The position numbers were made by a program, and so were the translations under genes. Below are positions 1-12,813 of a stretch of 64,000 bases of DNA, in pieces. Position 1 is the stretch's first letter, and each line of letters begins with the position of its first letter. The notes under the pieces were generated by a model. The model was not told the DNA's origin and made no database searches. It was given only the letters and a program-made list of their open reading frames with translations. The DNA is from Armigeres subalbatus (taxonomy: Eukaryota > Arthropoda > Insecta > Diptera > Culicidae), in contig NC_085140.1 of NCBI RefSeq assembly GCF_024139115.2, positions 18,747,357 to 18,811,356 of the forward strand, read 5' to 3'.

Positions 1-424
1 ATCGATAAAGTAGAAATTTTGCTGAGTAGCATTTATTCAGCATCCGAAATGCTGAATAAATGCTTAATTTTTAAAACAAGAAAAAAAGTTTTTTTTAATG
101 GCATTTTTTTCTAATTCTTTTTTTCATAGTTTTTTTTTCATATTATATCGTTATTGTTATTTTCATATTTGAAATGGAACATATTTTTTTAATTTCTTCG
201 AGCGGGATTCGAACTCGCGCTCTTGCCATTCGACGCTGTAGTTGTCATCGCCCTTACGAGCTGGCCCATAAAAGAGAGATGGTAGTGGAAATAATTTTGC
301 CCAACATAAACAAAATCCCCTTTCAGGAACATTGAAACTTAATCTAACTCATCTCAGAATGCAACCGTCACACCCAGTTGCAATGAAACAGCTACAGCCC
401 AGCAAACACAAGATCGTATATCAT
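1..424. other. A+T-rich non-coding stretch with a short hairpin
   Basis: No coding region is supported. A hairpin with 16-nt arms (AGCATTTATTCAGCAT) spans 28-64. Its AATGCT-type words recur around 840-1000, so this may be the edge of an unclassified repeat. Confidence 0.4.
200..275 (-). repeat. Degenerate tRNA-like / SINE head
   Basis: Read on the minus strand, this contains a good pol III B box (GAGTTCGAATCCC) about 50 nt after an A-box-like GGGCCAGCTCG. The acceptor ends do not pair, so it is not a functional tRNA gene. It is more likely the head of an old tRNA-derived SINE. Confidence 0.35.
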
Positions 425-526
425 AGCGAATAAGTGTACAAAGTGGAGGCCATATACGTGCACTTTGCATGCAGTCAAAGTGGAGGAATGCGCCTATATG
501 GCCTCCACCTTGCACACTTATTCGCT
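425..526. repeat. Inverted repeat (32-bp arms)
   Basis: The arms at 425-456 and 495-526 begin AGCGAATAAGTG and are nearly perfect complements around a 38-nt spacer. This looks like a small fold-back element, and no function can be seen. Confidence 0.7.
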
Positions 527-3500
527 AGCATATGCGACTTTGTGTTGGCTGGGAGTAGTGCTGCTTTAATGCATCCATCGAAAATAGAGCAATGGAATAA
601 TAAAATGTAGCTAAACTATGTAATTAGTGATAGGGTTAGGTTAACGACAAATACTCCTGTCAATGGTCGGAATGGAAAAAATATTCTGCACGTTCCGATT
701 TCTATTTTCAAATGTAAGTTCATTGGACAAATAGTCCCCGCTATATGGTTCCATATTGGAAAACGTTTGACGTATGAACACTACAGGCCTTAAAGTGGCA
801 CTAATGTAGCTGTTCCATTGCACTTAACGAAAAACAACATTGTGCATTCAAAATGCTATTTTAAGACTATGCCTCTCATGATTGCTTTGAGAATGCTTAT
901 TTAGAACAGCCAGGTTTTCGAAATGCTTATATACAGCATGGAGCATATGCAATGCCAGTATAATGCTACTATAGTGCTTACTTTAATGCTTGTTGGTTAC
1001 CTTGGTAGTTTCTCAAAAAAAAAAAAACGAAAAAAAATATTATATTCCTGAAAAAAAAAAATATCGTACTTTTTGCCAGAATACGTGTTTTTGAACGAAG
1101 ATTCAGAATAAATAAATCTCATTTTGGCCAAATTTGTTACGCATGCAGTTTCTCAAACAAACGGTTCATTTGTACCTTTGCATGATATTTGCGAATTGCA
1201 GGAGGACGATTCAAATGTGAATAGATACGTTGAATACATAAAATCGTATTTGCTCAAAACAATCAATTGAAGATTAGGAAGTCAATGCCTATACACACTT
1301 CCCTATGTAAGTAATATCAAGCGAATTCTCGCCAAAATGCGTTCAACTGTGACTGCGTCGTCTGCGACTATAAGATGATGTAGCCTACGGAAATCGACAT
1401 AACATTACGGTTGGGTGTGTAGAGCCCCACACTACTTGTCTGCTGATGTAGTAACGCAAGCGTCATTTGGTTCCACTATATGCAGCTATAAAAATGTAAC
1501 CAGCGTTTTGGTATCAAGTTAAAAGGGGACAATAGTCAACGTGTTAGCAGACGCATGGCGCCATTCGGTCCCATGAGCATCCTCACCATCATGCGATTTG
1601 GAACTGGTCGGTGAAACGCCGGTTTTGAAAGTACGAAAAATCTAATTAATCAGATAACTTCGCTCCGCTTCATGTGCAGGTACAATTAAGAATATCCTCT
1701 CAGTGCTAGTCTCGAAAAACTACAGCAATAGCAACAAGCATTCATCCACCATTGAGCATGTTTAAACAGACACAAATTTCCGCTTTCTTGATATTTATCC
1801 GCTTCCGAATGGTTGAGCGCATTGCCTGTAGATACCCTCAACTATAGACACACTATACAAAAGTCGGTACGGTACGTCTATGAGTAGGTATGGCCTAGAC
1901 CGCACCCTGGTCTAGCAGCATCGAAAAAAATCCATCTGGATCGGAAAATAAGGGATGGGTCCAACAGAGGAAGAAAAACTCGTTTCCGAACTTGGTCCTT
2001 GCCGTCAGTTTAGGTTCAACCGTGTCCGTGCGTACTTCGAATTGTCCGGAATTTCGGTGCTTCCCGTCCAAAATTTTAGTGCTACGATAGAAATCGCCAT
2101 CACGTGCATCTCTTGTGCCTGCATAAGACAACTTCCGACACATACGATTAATTGGAACAAGGTGCTTCATCGGTGGGGAATAATATGGGTTACACGGATG
2201 AGAATTCAGGGAAAAGCAACATATGGCTGGGTTTCTGGATGATAACGAGTTATGAGTCGTGCAGTTCAATAGTATCGCATAAGGTTCCGGTCGGTTGAGT
2301 AGATAGTGTCATGCGACAAAATTATATCCATGGTGTTGTACTATTATGGGGTGCTAAATGAAAAATCGATTTCACATATCATGCAACGGAAAGACAGATG
2401 ATAACGATAAATTCCAACCTGTTGCAGCGGGTGCGGTAACCTTACTGGACCCGATGGAATGGGATAGGGAAGCGATCGATATATGGAAAAAAAAATTTTA
2501 TACGTAGACGTAGACGTAGCCTTCCATCAACCTCCAGCATCTGCATTAGTTTCTAAGGTTATTCTCGTCCTGAAACCCCATTGAGCAGTGTTTGAAGCAT
2601 GTACTAATACAGTTCGACCGGTGAATACCATACATATTTAAACATTCTAACCGGGAAATTGATTATATAAGGTTACTATTTCAGTTCTTCGTCCTATGAC
2701 TCATATGTTCATCCTATGGCCTAAGAAACACCAATGAAATTGTTTTGATTTTTGTTTTTTTTTTTAAATTTTTTTTTCGAAGTGCGCACGAATATTTACA
2801 AAAATATCCAACGAAACCAGCGTTTTTTTTTTAATTTCGCGTTGAGATGAATTTATTATAGTAAGATGGAGAGCGGAAAAATTCCCCAAGTATGCTTTGA
2901 AATGTGTTTGTTTCATACTGTCCCCTAATAATTAAAGGCCTATAGATAAATTCAACTTGTGCATTTTACTTCTATTCGTTATGTATATCACCTGCGTTGA
3001 ATGATCATAAATGACTAACAATTTTGTGGACCAAACAATTTGACTGAGTATGCATTAGCCCAGATATGTCCAAATTGCTGGGACACAAATAGAAACGAAA
3101 ATATTGCTTATTATTTATATTGTCATCCCAACAACCATGTTTGCTACTAACGAAATTCTCATCATCATCATCATTTTTATGATTCGAATAAGGGTATGAA
3201 TATGAATTTGAATATACAAAATTGGCGATTTATATAGGTTTTGTTTATTGCTAAATTTGATAGCTCCCATCTATGTCTGGTGATTCAATCAATACCTCAT
3301 TCATATTAAACGGGATTCGTTTTTAACTCGAACTCACTTGGATATAAAGTTATACTACTTTGAGCACTGGGTAATGTAATTGATTGTTATTTTGTTGTAA
3401 TTCTGCGTTTTGTTTCACAATTTTATTTAAATCCTTCATCTCATTTGTTTTATCTGAACGCTGTACAATTTAACTAACTATTCAAATAAAAAAAACGTTC

Positions 3501-4091
3501 AGATTGCAGTCTGAGGTACCTCCGTTTTAGAGCAGCTGATAGCATCTTAAAATTAAAGCTTTTCTAATTAAATAGACATGACTCGGTATTGCTTATTATA
3601 CATATACATCCAAGGAATAGTTTTTCCAGTAAATATTTTTGTACTGAGCACCCAAACTATGACTTCTGATTTACGCCTAACTGCTAACCAATAATCCATA
3701 GTTTGCGATGGTAGCCTACAACCCTATCTGCTCTTGATCTTAAGGACAAGCCTCCCGGAATCCAAAACTAAATGCATTGGCGTTTTCAAATGCACCCTAT
3801 TCTAATTTTACTACCCATTAATTCAGTATGACGTACAATGTTTTATGTTTTTATTTCGTTTATTTCATGATAACAAAGCTTCGGAGTTATCGACGTGCTA
3901 TTTTTCGACATAAAATAGCTATTCAAACACAAAAGGCTCGCTAAATCTGCAACCTGATTACAAGTTTTCGCCAGGAAAAGTTAATTGCCGATAATTAGCA
4001 CTAACCACGTACGAGCCTATCACCCAAAATGATCAGCTGAATTAGGGTATACCATCCAGAAATCGGGTACCAAAAACGATGTTGAGTAGAG
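527..4091. other. Non-coding, no recognisable gene
   Basis: Open frames around 1895-2269 exist on both strands but match no family I recognise and have no supporting gene structure. Poly-A/T runs lie at 1015-1065 and 2755-2770, and a short (CAT)n at 3160-3175. There is no clear transposon end. Confidence 0.4.
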
Positions 4092-4856
4092 CGCCATTGT
4101 ACCGCGGATGACAGGCGTTTCGCCCTCGTGGAAACCACACACAACTGTCATTTTTATTATTCCATGCGTTGCATCCAGCAACGTTATTTACCTAAGGAAA
4201 ATGTTACAGGGGAGACTGTGGTCGAACTCGATCCTTTTATCGAACAAGTGGCCGCGCGAAGAACTATATGGTATCGTCGCTTTCGCGGCGTTGGTCAACC
4301 GGGCGGGTTCCGAGCCCGAGAACGGAAAGAGGTCCTCGTCAAGGCTGGGGCAGGCGTAGGAACTGCGTCGGCAAGTCTCTCTGTGTGTTGGCGAATTGTC
4401 CCTATCGCAGAGAGGTCAATTTGGGGTGCACGCGGCATCATCATTCTTGATACCAGTCGTGCAGAGGGAAGCAGGCGCGAAGTCGACCCTTCCCACCTTT
4501 CGAGGACATAGGGCGTGGTAAGGCCACCTGGAAATCCAGCAATGCACTGGCACGATACCACGGTGTTCTTCTAAAAAAGCGAGTCAAAATGTTCGATGCT
4601 GCAAGGACACGCAGCTAACTTCGAGGGTGCATTGTGCACTGGCCTCGCTTTGAAGCATTACTTTCAGGTTGTATCGAAGGGACGATGGGCTTGGCGGCAA
4701 TTGAAACGGTTTAGCGGGTCGGGGATGTAGTCCTGCCTCCCTCGTTTGCTGACGGAGGGGGTCCCTAACCCCGCACTTCCTGGACGTCTAACCCAGGATG
4801 TCTTTTGAGCAGATTACCCCTCCATTGCTTAGGAAGAAAAAAAACACACATACATC
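4092..4856 (+). mobile_element. GC-rich repeat with A-rich tail, probable retroelement 3' end
   Basis: A block much richer in G+C than its flanks runs to an A-rich tail at about 4843 (AAAAAAAACACACATAC). Compositional contrast plus a terminal A tract suggest the 3' end of a 5'-truncated non-LTR element on the plus strand. A 127-codon frame at 4128-4511 has no motif I can name, so the family is not assigned. Confidence 0.35.
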
Positions 4857-4859
4857 ACA

Positions 4860-5155
4860 TCAATTTGTCGCACTTAGTCGATTGGTATATAACACTATGG
4901 GTCTTCCGGCCTCCTATAAAAAGTTTGTTTTTGGAGCAAATATATAGTCTTTAAGTATACACTAAGGTTTTTTTACGCGGTTGGAATTCATTAATTTCTC
5001 GGTTAAGCTGAACTATCACAGCTTTTTAAATACCCCCTGAATTTTCTTTGATTTTTTGTGAATTTGTTCGTGCTTCATTGACGCTGCAGGTCTTAAACGA
5101 CCAAAACCAAACCGTGTAAAAGAAAACCTGGGTGTACTTAGTATACGAGAAAGGC
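4860..5155. mobile_element. Fragment of TGCCTTTCTCG MITE family with nested MITE
   Basis: The segment shares the TCGATTGGTATATAACA block and the terminal CGAGAAAGGCA with the fuller copy at 10577-10950. A second MITE interrupts it at about 4961-5135. That insert has imperfect inverted ends, CTAAGGTTTTTTTACGCGG on the left and the complement of CCCAGGTTTTCTTTTACACG on the right. Confidence 0.55.
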
Positions 5156-5159
5156 AAAA

Positions 5160-5535
5160 AAAATTCCAGCGAAGAAATAGTCTGAATTTAGGTGTAAACC
5201 ATCTTGGGTTTTCCTAGGAAATTCTTCTATTTTTTCTTGAGAATCTTTTGGAATTTGTTTTCGTTGTTTCCACTTGAAATTTTTCTTTGGATACCCACGG
5301 GATAATCTTGGAAATCTTGACGGCCATTTCTCTGGGATTGCCAATGAAAATTCTTTAGAATTTTTGATGAAAATCTTTGGAATTTCTAAAGAAAATTGGG
5401 TAATAATTTCACGAAAAAATATTAGAATTTCTCACCAATTTTTTTTTAAGTTTCCATCAAGAAATCTTTGCAATTTTTTTTGCCTAATAAACTCTAATCT
5501 TCTCGCAGTTTTTAGCATAGCATTTATTTAATTCT
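5160..5535. repeat. Degenerate GAAATTC-type array
   Basis: Irregular reiteration of short units such as GGAAATTTCTT and GAATTTCT. This is the array type that fills 27792-29340 and 30360-31510. Open frames across it are by-products of the repeat. Confidence 0.5.
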
Positions 5536-5576
5536 ACAAGAATTGAATGTGGTTCATAGTTCTTGATCGTAAATTG

Positions 5577-7690
5577 TAAATGATATATCATGACGGCCTT
5601 TAGGAGGCGCTAGTGTGTTTTTATAATTTGATAACCTAACTACTATGTACACTAATATTTACAATAAAAATTTGTTATCCTAGATTGAAACTAGCGCCCT
5701 AATTGGAGCCTGATCCGAATGAAAGCAACGGGCCCTAAACTTTTCTTTACACTCACCAAAGCGTTCATGTAAGGTTTTTATCCCGGCCAGACGGTGGACC
5801 TCGGATGTTCTTGTCCTGGGAGGGGTGTTGAGGATCATCCTCAGGAATTTGTTTTGGACCCGTTGAAGTTTGACGTGGTGGGTTTTAGCGCAGCTCTCCC
5901 AGACCGGCATGCCGTATTCGATCACAGGGAGGATGATTTGCTTGTAGACAGCAAGCTTATTTTTCAGGGACAATGACGACCGGCGGTTGATCAAAGGGTA
6001 CAGTAGTTTCAACAAGACGTTACACTTTGTCACCGTTTTGTCAACCTGTTGCTTGAAAATAAGCTTGCTGTCGAGGGTCAAGCCAAGGTAGCCTCATTGG
6101 CCCATTCCACAGTCGTGCCATTGAGGATGATTTTACAGTCCCCAGGCGGAACAAGTTTAGGGGATTTGGAGTGGGGGAAAATGATGACCTGGGTCTTTGC
6201 CGCGTTGATACAGATCTTCCAGCTGGTGAGGTACTCTGTCAGGGCATCCAGGCCTCGTTGGAGTTTTGCCACTAGCGCTCTGATCACTCTACCGTTGTAG
6301 ACGATGGATGTGTCATCTGCGAACAGAGACAGAATGCCGCCTTCTGGACGTTCTGGCATGTCGGAGGTGAACAGATTGAAAAGCAGGGGCTCGAGTATAC
6401 TGCCCTGGGGGACGCCTGCGACGATGTTGTGCGCATTGGAACTCGCTCCGCTGATTGAGACCCGGAATGTCCTTGCCGACAGGTAATTGTTGATGATTTT
6501 CACCAGGTAGCTGGGAAGATTGTAGCGTTGTAGTTTGTACACCAGGCCATCATGCCATACATTGTCAAATGCCTTCTCGACATCGAGTAAGGCCATGGCG
6601 GATGTTTTCGAGACAAACTTGTTCCATCTGAGGACGTTGGTAACTCGGGTCAGTTGGTGTACAGTTGACCGACCGCGTCAGAAACTAAACTGTTCCTCGA
6701 GCAAGATGTTGAGATTTTCGGCAGACCTGAGGATAATCCTGAGAGAAGGCTGATGGGACGATAGCTTTTGGGTGAGGAAGGATCCTTCCCAGGCTTCCGG
6801 ATGGGGATGACTTTCGCTGACTTCCAGGCCGATGGGAAGTAGCTGAGCCGGAGACACTGATTGAAGATCAGCGAGAGGTGCTCAAAGAACGGCGCACTCA
6901 TGTGTTTGAGCTCGAGATTCAGGATGCTGTCGAAGCCTGGGGCCTTCATATTCTTCGATGATTTGATATAGGCCGTCAATTCGCCAGCTGAGATCTCCAA
7001 CTCCTCCGAGAAGTCGTTGGGAATCAAATGGATGTTGTTAGCATGCTCGTTGACGGCTGCTTCGTGTGGACTGACGATGTTCTGCCCAAGATTGTGTGAG
7101 CTGACGAAGTGACGACCTATTTCAGCGACCTTCTCTGCAGGAGTTATCAAGCGATCTTTAGAGCCATTATTGTCTAGTGGGATCAAATGTGGAATGGGCC
7201 GAGGCTTGGATTTTAGAATTTTAGTCATTTTCAAGAACGGCTTAGCATAATCTGGGAGAGTACGGATCTTATTCGAGAAGTCGTTATTTTTGAGGTCCAC
7301 CATTCTGGCCTTGATAATTTTTGTGATTCGATTGCAGCGTGCCTTAAGCTCAGGCAGTCCAGTACGCTGAAACTGCCTGCGAGTGACATTCCGCAATCGG
7401 ATCAAATCTTTGGTGAGTGTATCGATGTTTAAGGAGTTGCTTACCTGCCGAGCCGTCGGTACGTGTTGCTCTCGGGCCGCCGTGATCGCCTCCTCGATAG
7501 CGCACAGCTGGCGGTCGATACTTTCCGGCGTCTCCGGACGCACCTCGTAGTCGACGGTGTTATCGACGCACTGCTGGAAACGCTGCCAGTTCACTCGGTG
7601 GTAGTTCCGCCGTAACTGCTGGTGCCGATTGACTGTTTTTCGATGTTTCTGCATGCATTTTTCCATATAAACTTCCAACGAGCTTAGCAC
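5577..7690 (-). pseudogene. Jockey-clade non-LTR retrotransposon, 5'-truncated, broken ORF2
   Basis: This encodes the reverse transcriptase part of a Jockey-clade ORF2, which copies the element RNA at the target nick. Reading occupies three frames: 7690-6650, 6596-6078 and 6081-5680, so at least two frameshifts are present. The first part carries the pre-RT region and RT blocks APGFDS and YRPISLL. The second has motif A (LLDVEKAFDN), motif B (GVPQGSILEPLLFN) and the catalytic motif C (FADDTS). The third is the C-terminal thumb-like region with VIEYGMPVW. There is no RNase H domain, as is usual for Jockey. The endonuclease and ORF1 are missing, so it is a dead-on-arrival 5' truncation. The 3' UTR probably ends near 5577. 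Confidence 0.85.
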
Positions 7691-8214
7691 CGCCCAAACG
7701 TTGACCGAATTGGCTGAAATTTTGTCCAGAGCATCAGGGCATCAGATAGAACCGAATAAAAGGACGGCCCGGCGGCACATAAAAAATGAAAGTGTTTTTT
7801 GAGCCACCTTAATCTACAGTAAATTGTGAATAACTTTTAAACGGATAGAGATAGAAGGTTGCTATTTTTAACAAAATGTTTTTTATAAAATTCACCATTT
7901 TTCTATTTGTATTTAATTTCAAAGGCATTATTATGGATACCCATTTTGGTAGTATTAATAGAAAAATATATAGAAAAAATCATAATTTTGAAATGCCCTG
8001 AAATCAATAAAAATATATAGACCTAAAACATGCCGTATCAATATTTTACCATAAAGTTAAACTCCCAAGTTAAATGTAAAAAATATCAAAAGGATGGGTT
8101 CCATCTTTTTTTTCTTTCGATATGCAATTTTTTTCGATGTTTCCTATAAAAATGCACTTTTTCATAAAACGCGTTGGGGCGTTGTGGGTTCGAGTCACAC
8201 CAAGACACGTGGAT
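7691..8214. other. Non-coding A+T-rich sequence
   Basis: No gene is seen. A B-box-like GGGTTCGAGTCACACC at about 8188 may be a tRNA-SINE remnant, but no matching A box is visible. Confidence 0.3.
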
Positions 8215-9545
8215 TCTATTATTGATTTATTCAAACTAAGCCATAATATCTATGTCGTCGGCGAAGCCAAATAGCTGGACGGACTTATTGAAAATTGTAC
8301 CACTCGTGTTAATCCCTGCTCTTCGTATTACCCCTTCCAAAGCGATGTTGAATAGCAGACACGAAAGACCATCACCTTGCCGTAACCCTCTGCGGGTTTC
8401 GAAGGGACTCTAACTACGCACATCACCCGATCCATCGTCGCTTTGATCAACCGTGTCAGTTTATCCGAAAAACCGTGTTCGTGCATTAGCTGCCATAGCT
8501 GGTCCCGATCGATTGTATCATATGCGGCTTTGAAGTCGATGAATAGATGATGTGTGGGCACGTTGTATTCGCGGCATTTCTGCAGTACTTGGCGAATGGC
8601 GAACACCTGGTCCGTGGTGGAGCGTTCGCCCATAAAACCCGCCTAGTACTGCCCCACGAACTCCCTTGCAGTTGGTGCTAGTCGACGGCATAAAATTTGG
8701 GAGAGTACCTTGTAGGCGGCGTTCAGCAATGTGACTGCGCGGTAGTTGCTACAATCTAGCTCATCGCCCTTTCTGTAGATGGGACACACGACACCTTCCA
8801 TCCACTCCTGCGGCAAAACTTCCTCCTCCCAAATCTTGGTAATGACCCAGTGCAGCGCTCTAGCCAGTGCCTCACCACCGTGTTTAAATAGCTCTCCTGG
8901 TAGTTGGTCAACCCCAGGGGCTTTGTTGTTCTTCAGCCGGCCAATCTCCTCCTGGGTTTTCTGGAGATCCGGAGCCGGTAAAATTATGTCCTGCGCGCGT
9001 TCTCCCAGGTCCATCACCATACCGCCATCTTCGTCTGCCACATCGCCATTCAGGTGTTCTTCGTAGTGCTGCCGCCATCTTTGGATCACCTCACGCTCGT
9101 TCGTAAGAAGGTTCCCGTTTATGTCCTTGCACATATCAGGCTGTGGCACGTGACCCTTACGTGAACGGTTTAACTTCTCATAGAACTTTCGTGTGATATT
9201 AGCGCGGTACAGTTGCTCCGTCTCTTCACGGTCTCGATCTTCCTGCTGGCGCTTTTTCCTCGGGAAAATCGAGTTTTGTCTGTTCCGCGCCTGTTTATAT
9301 CGTGCCTCGTTCGCCCTCGTGCGGTGTTGCAGCAATCTCGCCCATGCTGCATTCTTCTCTTCCACTAACTGCTCACATTCGCCGTCATACCAGTCGTTTC
9401 TCTGATCCGGGGGCACCGTGCCAAGTGCAACGGATGCGGTGCTACCAATGGCTGATCGAATATCTCTCCAGCCATCTTCAAGAGAAGCTGCGCCTAGCTG
9501 CTCTTCCGTTGGAAGTGCCACTTCCAGCTGTTGCGCGTATATATA
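8215..9545 (-). pseudogene. RTE-clade (JAM1-type) non-LTR retrotransposon fragment
   Basis: Encodes the linker between endonuclease and RT plus the first half of the RT of an RTE-like single-ORF element. The 5' part (9545-8643) contains KAPGVDQLPGELFKHGG and NYRAVTLLNAAYKVLSQI. An in-frame stop then replaces the expected Gln in GQYQAGF. The frame reopens at 8633 with RSTTDQVFAIRQ and motif A FIDFKAAYDTID. A frameshift follows inside motif B near 8400, and motif C (FADDIDIMA) is readable at about 8238-8265 in the new frame. The endonuclease and the C terminus are missing. It belongs to a different subfamily from the copies at 14845 and 50930. It abuts a TA microsatellite at its 5' side. Confidence 0.85.
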
Positions 9546-9600
9546 TATATCCAAAAACAAACATATGTATAATATATATGTATATATATATATATATATC
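9537..9600. repeat. (TA)n microsatellite
   Basis: Two runs of alternating TA, interrupted by CCAAAAACAAACATATG, lie directly at the 5' edge of the RTE fragment. Confidence 0.9.
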
Positions 9601-9604
9601 CAAA

Positions 9605-9938
9605 CCCGAGCAGGAGCGACGACCTCGATAACAGAAATTAGTATGATTTAGCCTTGTATAAGAGGTAAAATACCAAAAAATAATACCAAAAACTTATATG
9701 CAGAATACTTGAGGCATACCATGCTTAGGTATTTCAATACCAAACGAATAATAATTGGTTATGCATTTGGTATTGAAATTTAATTTAATAACTGAGTTTG
9801 TTATTACTTAAGTATTGTACATATTAGTTTTTGGTATTATTCCTTTGGTATTTTACCTCTTATGCAGGGCTAGTTCATAACAGAGTACGGTATCAATAAC
9901 AGTATTAAGTATTATGTAGCCAATTTCTCCTGCTCGGG
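9605..9938. mobile_element. MITE with CCCGAGCAGGAG inverted ends
   Basis: Twelve-bp perfect terminal inverted repeats (CCCGAGCAGGAG / CTCCTGCTCGGG) enclose subterminal inverted blocks with TAAGAGGTAAAATACCA, 334 bp in all. There is no coding capacity. A fragment of the same family (TTTTACCTCTTATGCAAGGC) sits at about 58428-58470. Confidence 0.75.
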
Positions 9939-10295
9939 AAAACAAACAAATTTCTTCGCGTGAACAATTTCTTTTCACTACATTACAATAGATAGCCCGG
10001 GCTATTAGTCATTAATATGTATTTATTTTGTCGTTTTGCTCAAGCAATCAATTACATAAATCGTCAAAAATTGCACATATAGCGTTCTTCTACATCCCCG
10101 ACGGTTTTTAACTTGTTTGACATTTCAAGATGGCATTATATTCTTCATTGCAATGCTCTTCCATGCCTGCTTTTCCTTCGTGGGGTTTCTGCTCTTGCAA
10201 TTCGTAACATGTACTCTAGCTCATAATAATTAACAACCAAAAAAGAAGAAATGGGGCGAAAATTGATTTGTTTCTCATTATTGTGACGTTTTGAG
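9939..10295. other. Non-coding
   Basis: A+T-rich sequence with no supported feature. Confidence 0.3.
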
Positions 10296-10520
10296 TACAC
10301 CCAAAAAACAAATCTGACAATTATTGTATAAAATCTGGGCATAAACAATTATGTAAGCTTTTTATACAAATATTGTATTAAAATAATACAAATCTGTATT
10401 ATTTTAATACAACAGTTGTATTAAAATCTCCCGAAATTGTATATGCCCAATTATTATACAGTTTCTGCAAGATTCTTATGCAGAACTTTATTAAAATCTG
10501 CCATTTGCTGGTTGGGTGTA
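10296..10520. mobile_element. MITE with TACACCC inverted ends
   Basis: A 225-bp fold-back: TACACCCAA at the left and its complement TTGGGTGTA at the right, with TGGGCATA/TATGCCCA inner blocks and TA at each tip. It is related to the MITE in intron 2 of the EF-hand gene (61131-61322), which shares the CCAGC...AGATTTTA end pattern. Confidence 0.7.
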
Positions 10521-10576
10521 GTTAGCACCCATGATAACGATAAAAAAACCCAACTTAATTCACCGAGTGGTGATAC

Positions 10577-10950
10577 TGCCTTTCTCGCATTTAGCCAAGA
10601 CACCAACCTTATATGGCGCTTATATAGTTCGATTTCATTTTCTTAATAACTTTTAAACGCAATGGTCGATCGTTATCAAATTCAATAGTGATCAACAAGG
10701 CTTTGTCCCCTGTCGAATGCAACTTGTTGCGAGAAAATCGGTTAAGAATTACTATATGAAAAATTGGCTAATGTTTTTCGGTTTTCGTGTGCACACACAC
10801 ACATACACACGGACAGACAGACATTTGTTCAGTTCGACGAGCTGAGTCGATTGGTATATAACATCATGGGTCTCCTAGACTTCTATAACAAGTTCGATTT
10901 TGGAGTGAAATGATAGCCTTTCGGTACAACTTTGTTGTACGAGAAAGGCA
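10577..10950. mobile_element. MITE with TGCCTTTCTC inverted ends
   Basis: TGCCTTTCTC at the left and GAGAAAGGCA at the right bound a 374-bp non-coding unit. It includes a CA-rich stretch (10793-10830) and the TCGATTGGTATATAACA block. Family members lie at 4860-5155 and 14497-14840. Confidence 0.7.
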
Positions 10951-11281
10951 AAAAACGACACTGATTGAGTCGAAATCGTTCTTTGTGCAAATATCATTAA
11001 TTTCTAATCATGTTATTAACAAAGAAACAATGATAGTAGTGCTGATAGTAGGTAGGTGCGACGTATCACCCTGATTTTGTGCGGGATCTATACCGATTGC
11101 AAGGGATAGTTTTTCAGCCTTAATTTTTGTGCTGAAATCAACTAAAAACTTTGTAAGCACCTTGAAAACGATACGGAATTATATTCTGATCTGAACGTCT
11201 GAATGAGATCAAGGCAAAGCGTTGCAAGTTATCCCATTTGACGGTAATTTCCATGAAATTCATCATAAAAAAACAAAGACA
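10951..11281. other. Non-coding
   Basis: No gene or clear repeat end is seen. Confidence 0.3.
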
Positions 11282-11476
11282 TAGGGGTAATGACGGCTTT
11301 GGCAGGTTTTGTTCTATTATTGGCAGGGGGGTTTTTTATGACTGATTATGCTCAAATTTGGCTCAAACATTCTTTGCATATCAAAGAATATTGTGGCCAA
11401 ATTTCATAAAATTCGGTCGACAAAAACCCCCCTGCCAATAATAGAACAAAACCTGCCAAAGCCGTCTGTTCCCCTA
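11282..11476. mobile_element. 195-bp fold-back MITE
   Basis: Near-perfect arms of about 55 bp (TAGGGGTAATGACGGCTTTG inwards to GGCAGGGGGGTTTT) flank a short centre, so the whole unit folds on itself. TA is at both tips. A decayed relative lies at 12814-12976. Confidence 0.85.
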
Positions 11477-12395
11477 TAGGTATTTTTTGTTCATTTTTTT
11501 TTTGCTTTTTGGATGCATGTTTCAGAAAATCAACCGACAAACGGTGCTTAATTCTCCTTTTTCGGGAGAAGATGAACTTGTGTCCGTGCGGTAGCAAATG
11601 GTGCCGTTCTCCCAATTTGAATTCCACCGTCAGGGTCGTTGTCAACGTTATGTTTTTGTATAGGGTCAAAATATCCATTGTTCCAATGCTGTATTTCCCC
11701 GCTTGATGTGAATATCCTGCAATGAGCGATATGCACTCATTGCCGAAGTGAACAAAATAACAAAACAACAAAAGGGCAACAAATTTCAATTAATTAGTCC
11801 CGCGTCTGCCAGGATCCTTTGTCATTAATGATATTATGGCATTGGTCACGCTATCCTTTGCATTCTTAGCTTGTTTGTAGATGACCAGCTTTATATCAAT
11901 ATTTTAGAAGCAAGGTCATCATTCCTGTCTCCAATGAAATGCAGATTGATGTATAGGCTTAGACACATATGAAATACACTTATGCTTTTCCGATAGTTAT
12001 AATACGGAAGGAAAAATCGATGAAAGTGAAATCACTCGTCTGTCTGCAATTATTAGGTACCTGCAGACCGCCATTATCAATAATAGATTACTATTAGAGC
12101 AATAGCTCTTTGTGTAATGTATGATTGCGGCATTGAACGGAACATTACCACGCATGCCGTAGTCGCCATGTCACCACAAGGACACTACCGGACATTGAAT
12201 TATTCGATCGTTATCATTTGGTGACTGTTTCGTTGCAACACCGATTTTCATGTTATTGTGAAATCGCTTCCCTGAAATTACAATTTGTAGTGAAATTCAT
12301 GAACTGTATCATGATGTCAATGTGACATACATATACCTAATAATTACAATGAATCTAAGACTGGCTTTATTTTACCACAATTGATCTATTCATAA
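11477..12395. other. Non-coding
   Basis: Frames at 11352-11789 overlap the MITE and show no family motif. Nothing else is recognised. Confidence 0.3.
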
Positions 12396-12809
12396 ATGTT
12401 ATCGATCATTTAGTAATCTGCGTTCGATCATGTTTACTAGTTTGTCAATAACTCATTCCAGAGGCCTAATTTCAAAATGTATTGTATGGTGGACTTTTAG
12501 TGCGAAGGTTTTTCTACAACTCTCCTGTTAGGTCGATGTTCGAATTCCACTATTAAAGGAGTTACGGTGATAGTTGCTATACTTATACTAAATGATAACA
12601 AAATATGCAATCATTTAGTCTAAGTTACTGCTACTAGCGTTATAGCTTTGTTATTAGTGAAATTCAAACAACGAACTGTTAGCAGAGTTGTAGATAAACC
12701 TTTGCACTAGAAGTCCACCGTACAACACATTTTGAAATTTAGCCTCTGGAATGAGTTATTGAAGAACTACTAAATGATCGAAGGCAGATTACTAAATGGT
12801 CGATAACAT
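12396..12809. mobile_element. 414-bp fold-back MITE
   Basis: Long inverted arms start ATGTTATCGATCATTTAGTA and run to about 12550. The complementary arm occupies about 12635-12809. The core blocks AACTCATTCCAGAGGC and GTGGACTT are conserved in both arms. There is no coding capacity. Confidence 0.75.
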
Positions 12810-12813
12810 CCTT

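Noticed and set aside
206..275. Functional tRNA gene on the minus strand
   Set aside because: The B box is good but the acceptor stem does not pair; listed only as a tRNA-like repeat.
1895..2269. Open frames of about 95 and 124 codons on opposite strands
   Set aside because: Both strands are open, neither shows a recognisable motif or splice context, and there is no neighbouring gene structure.
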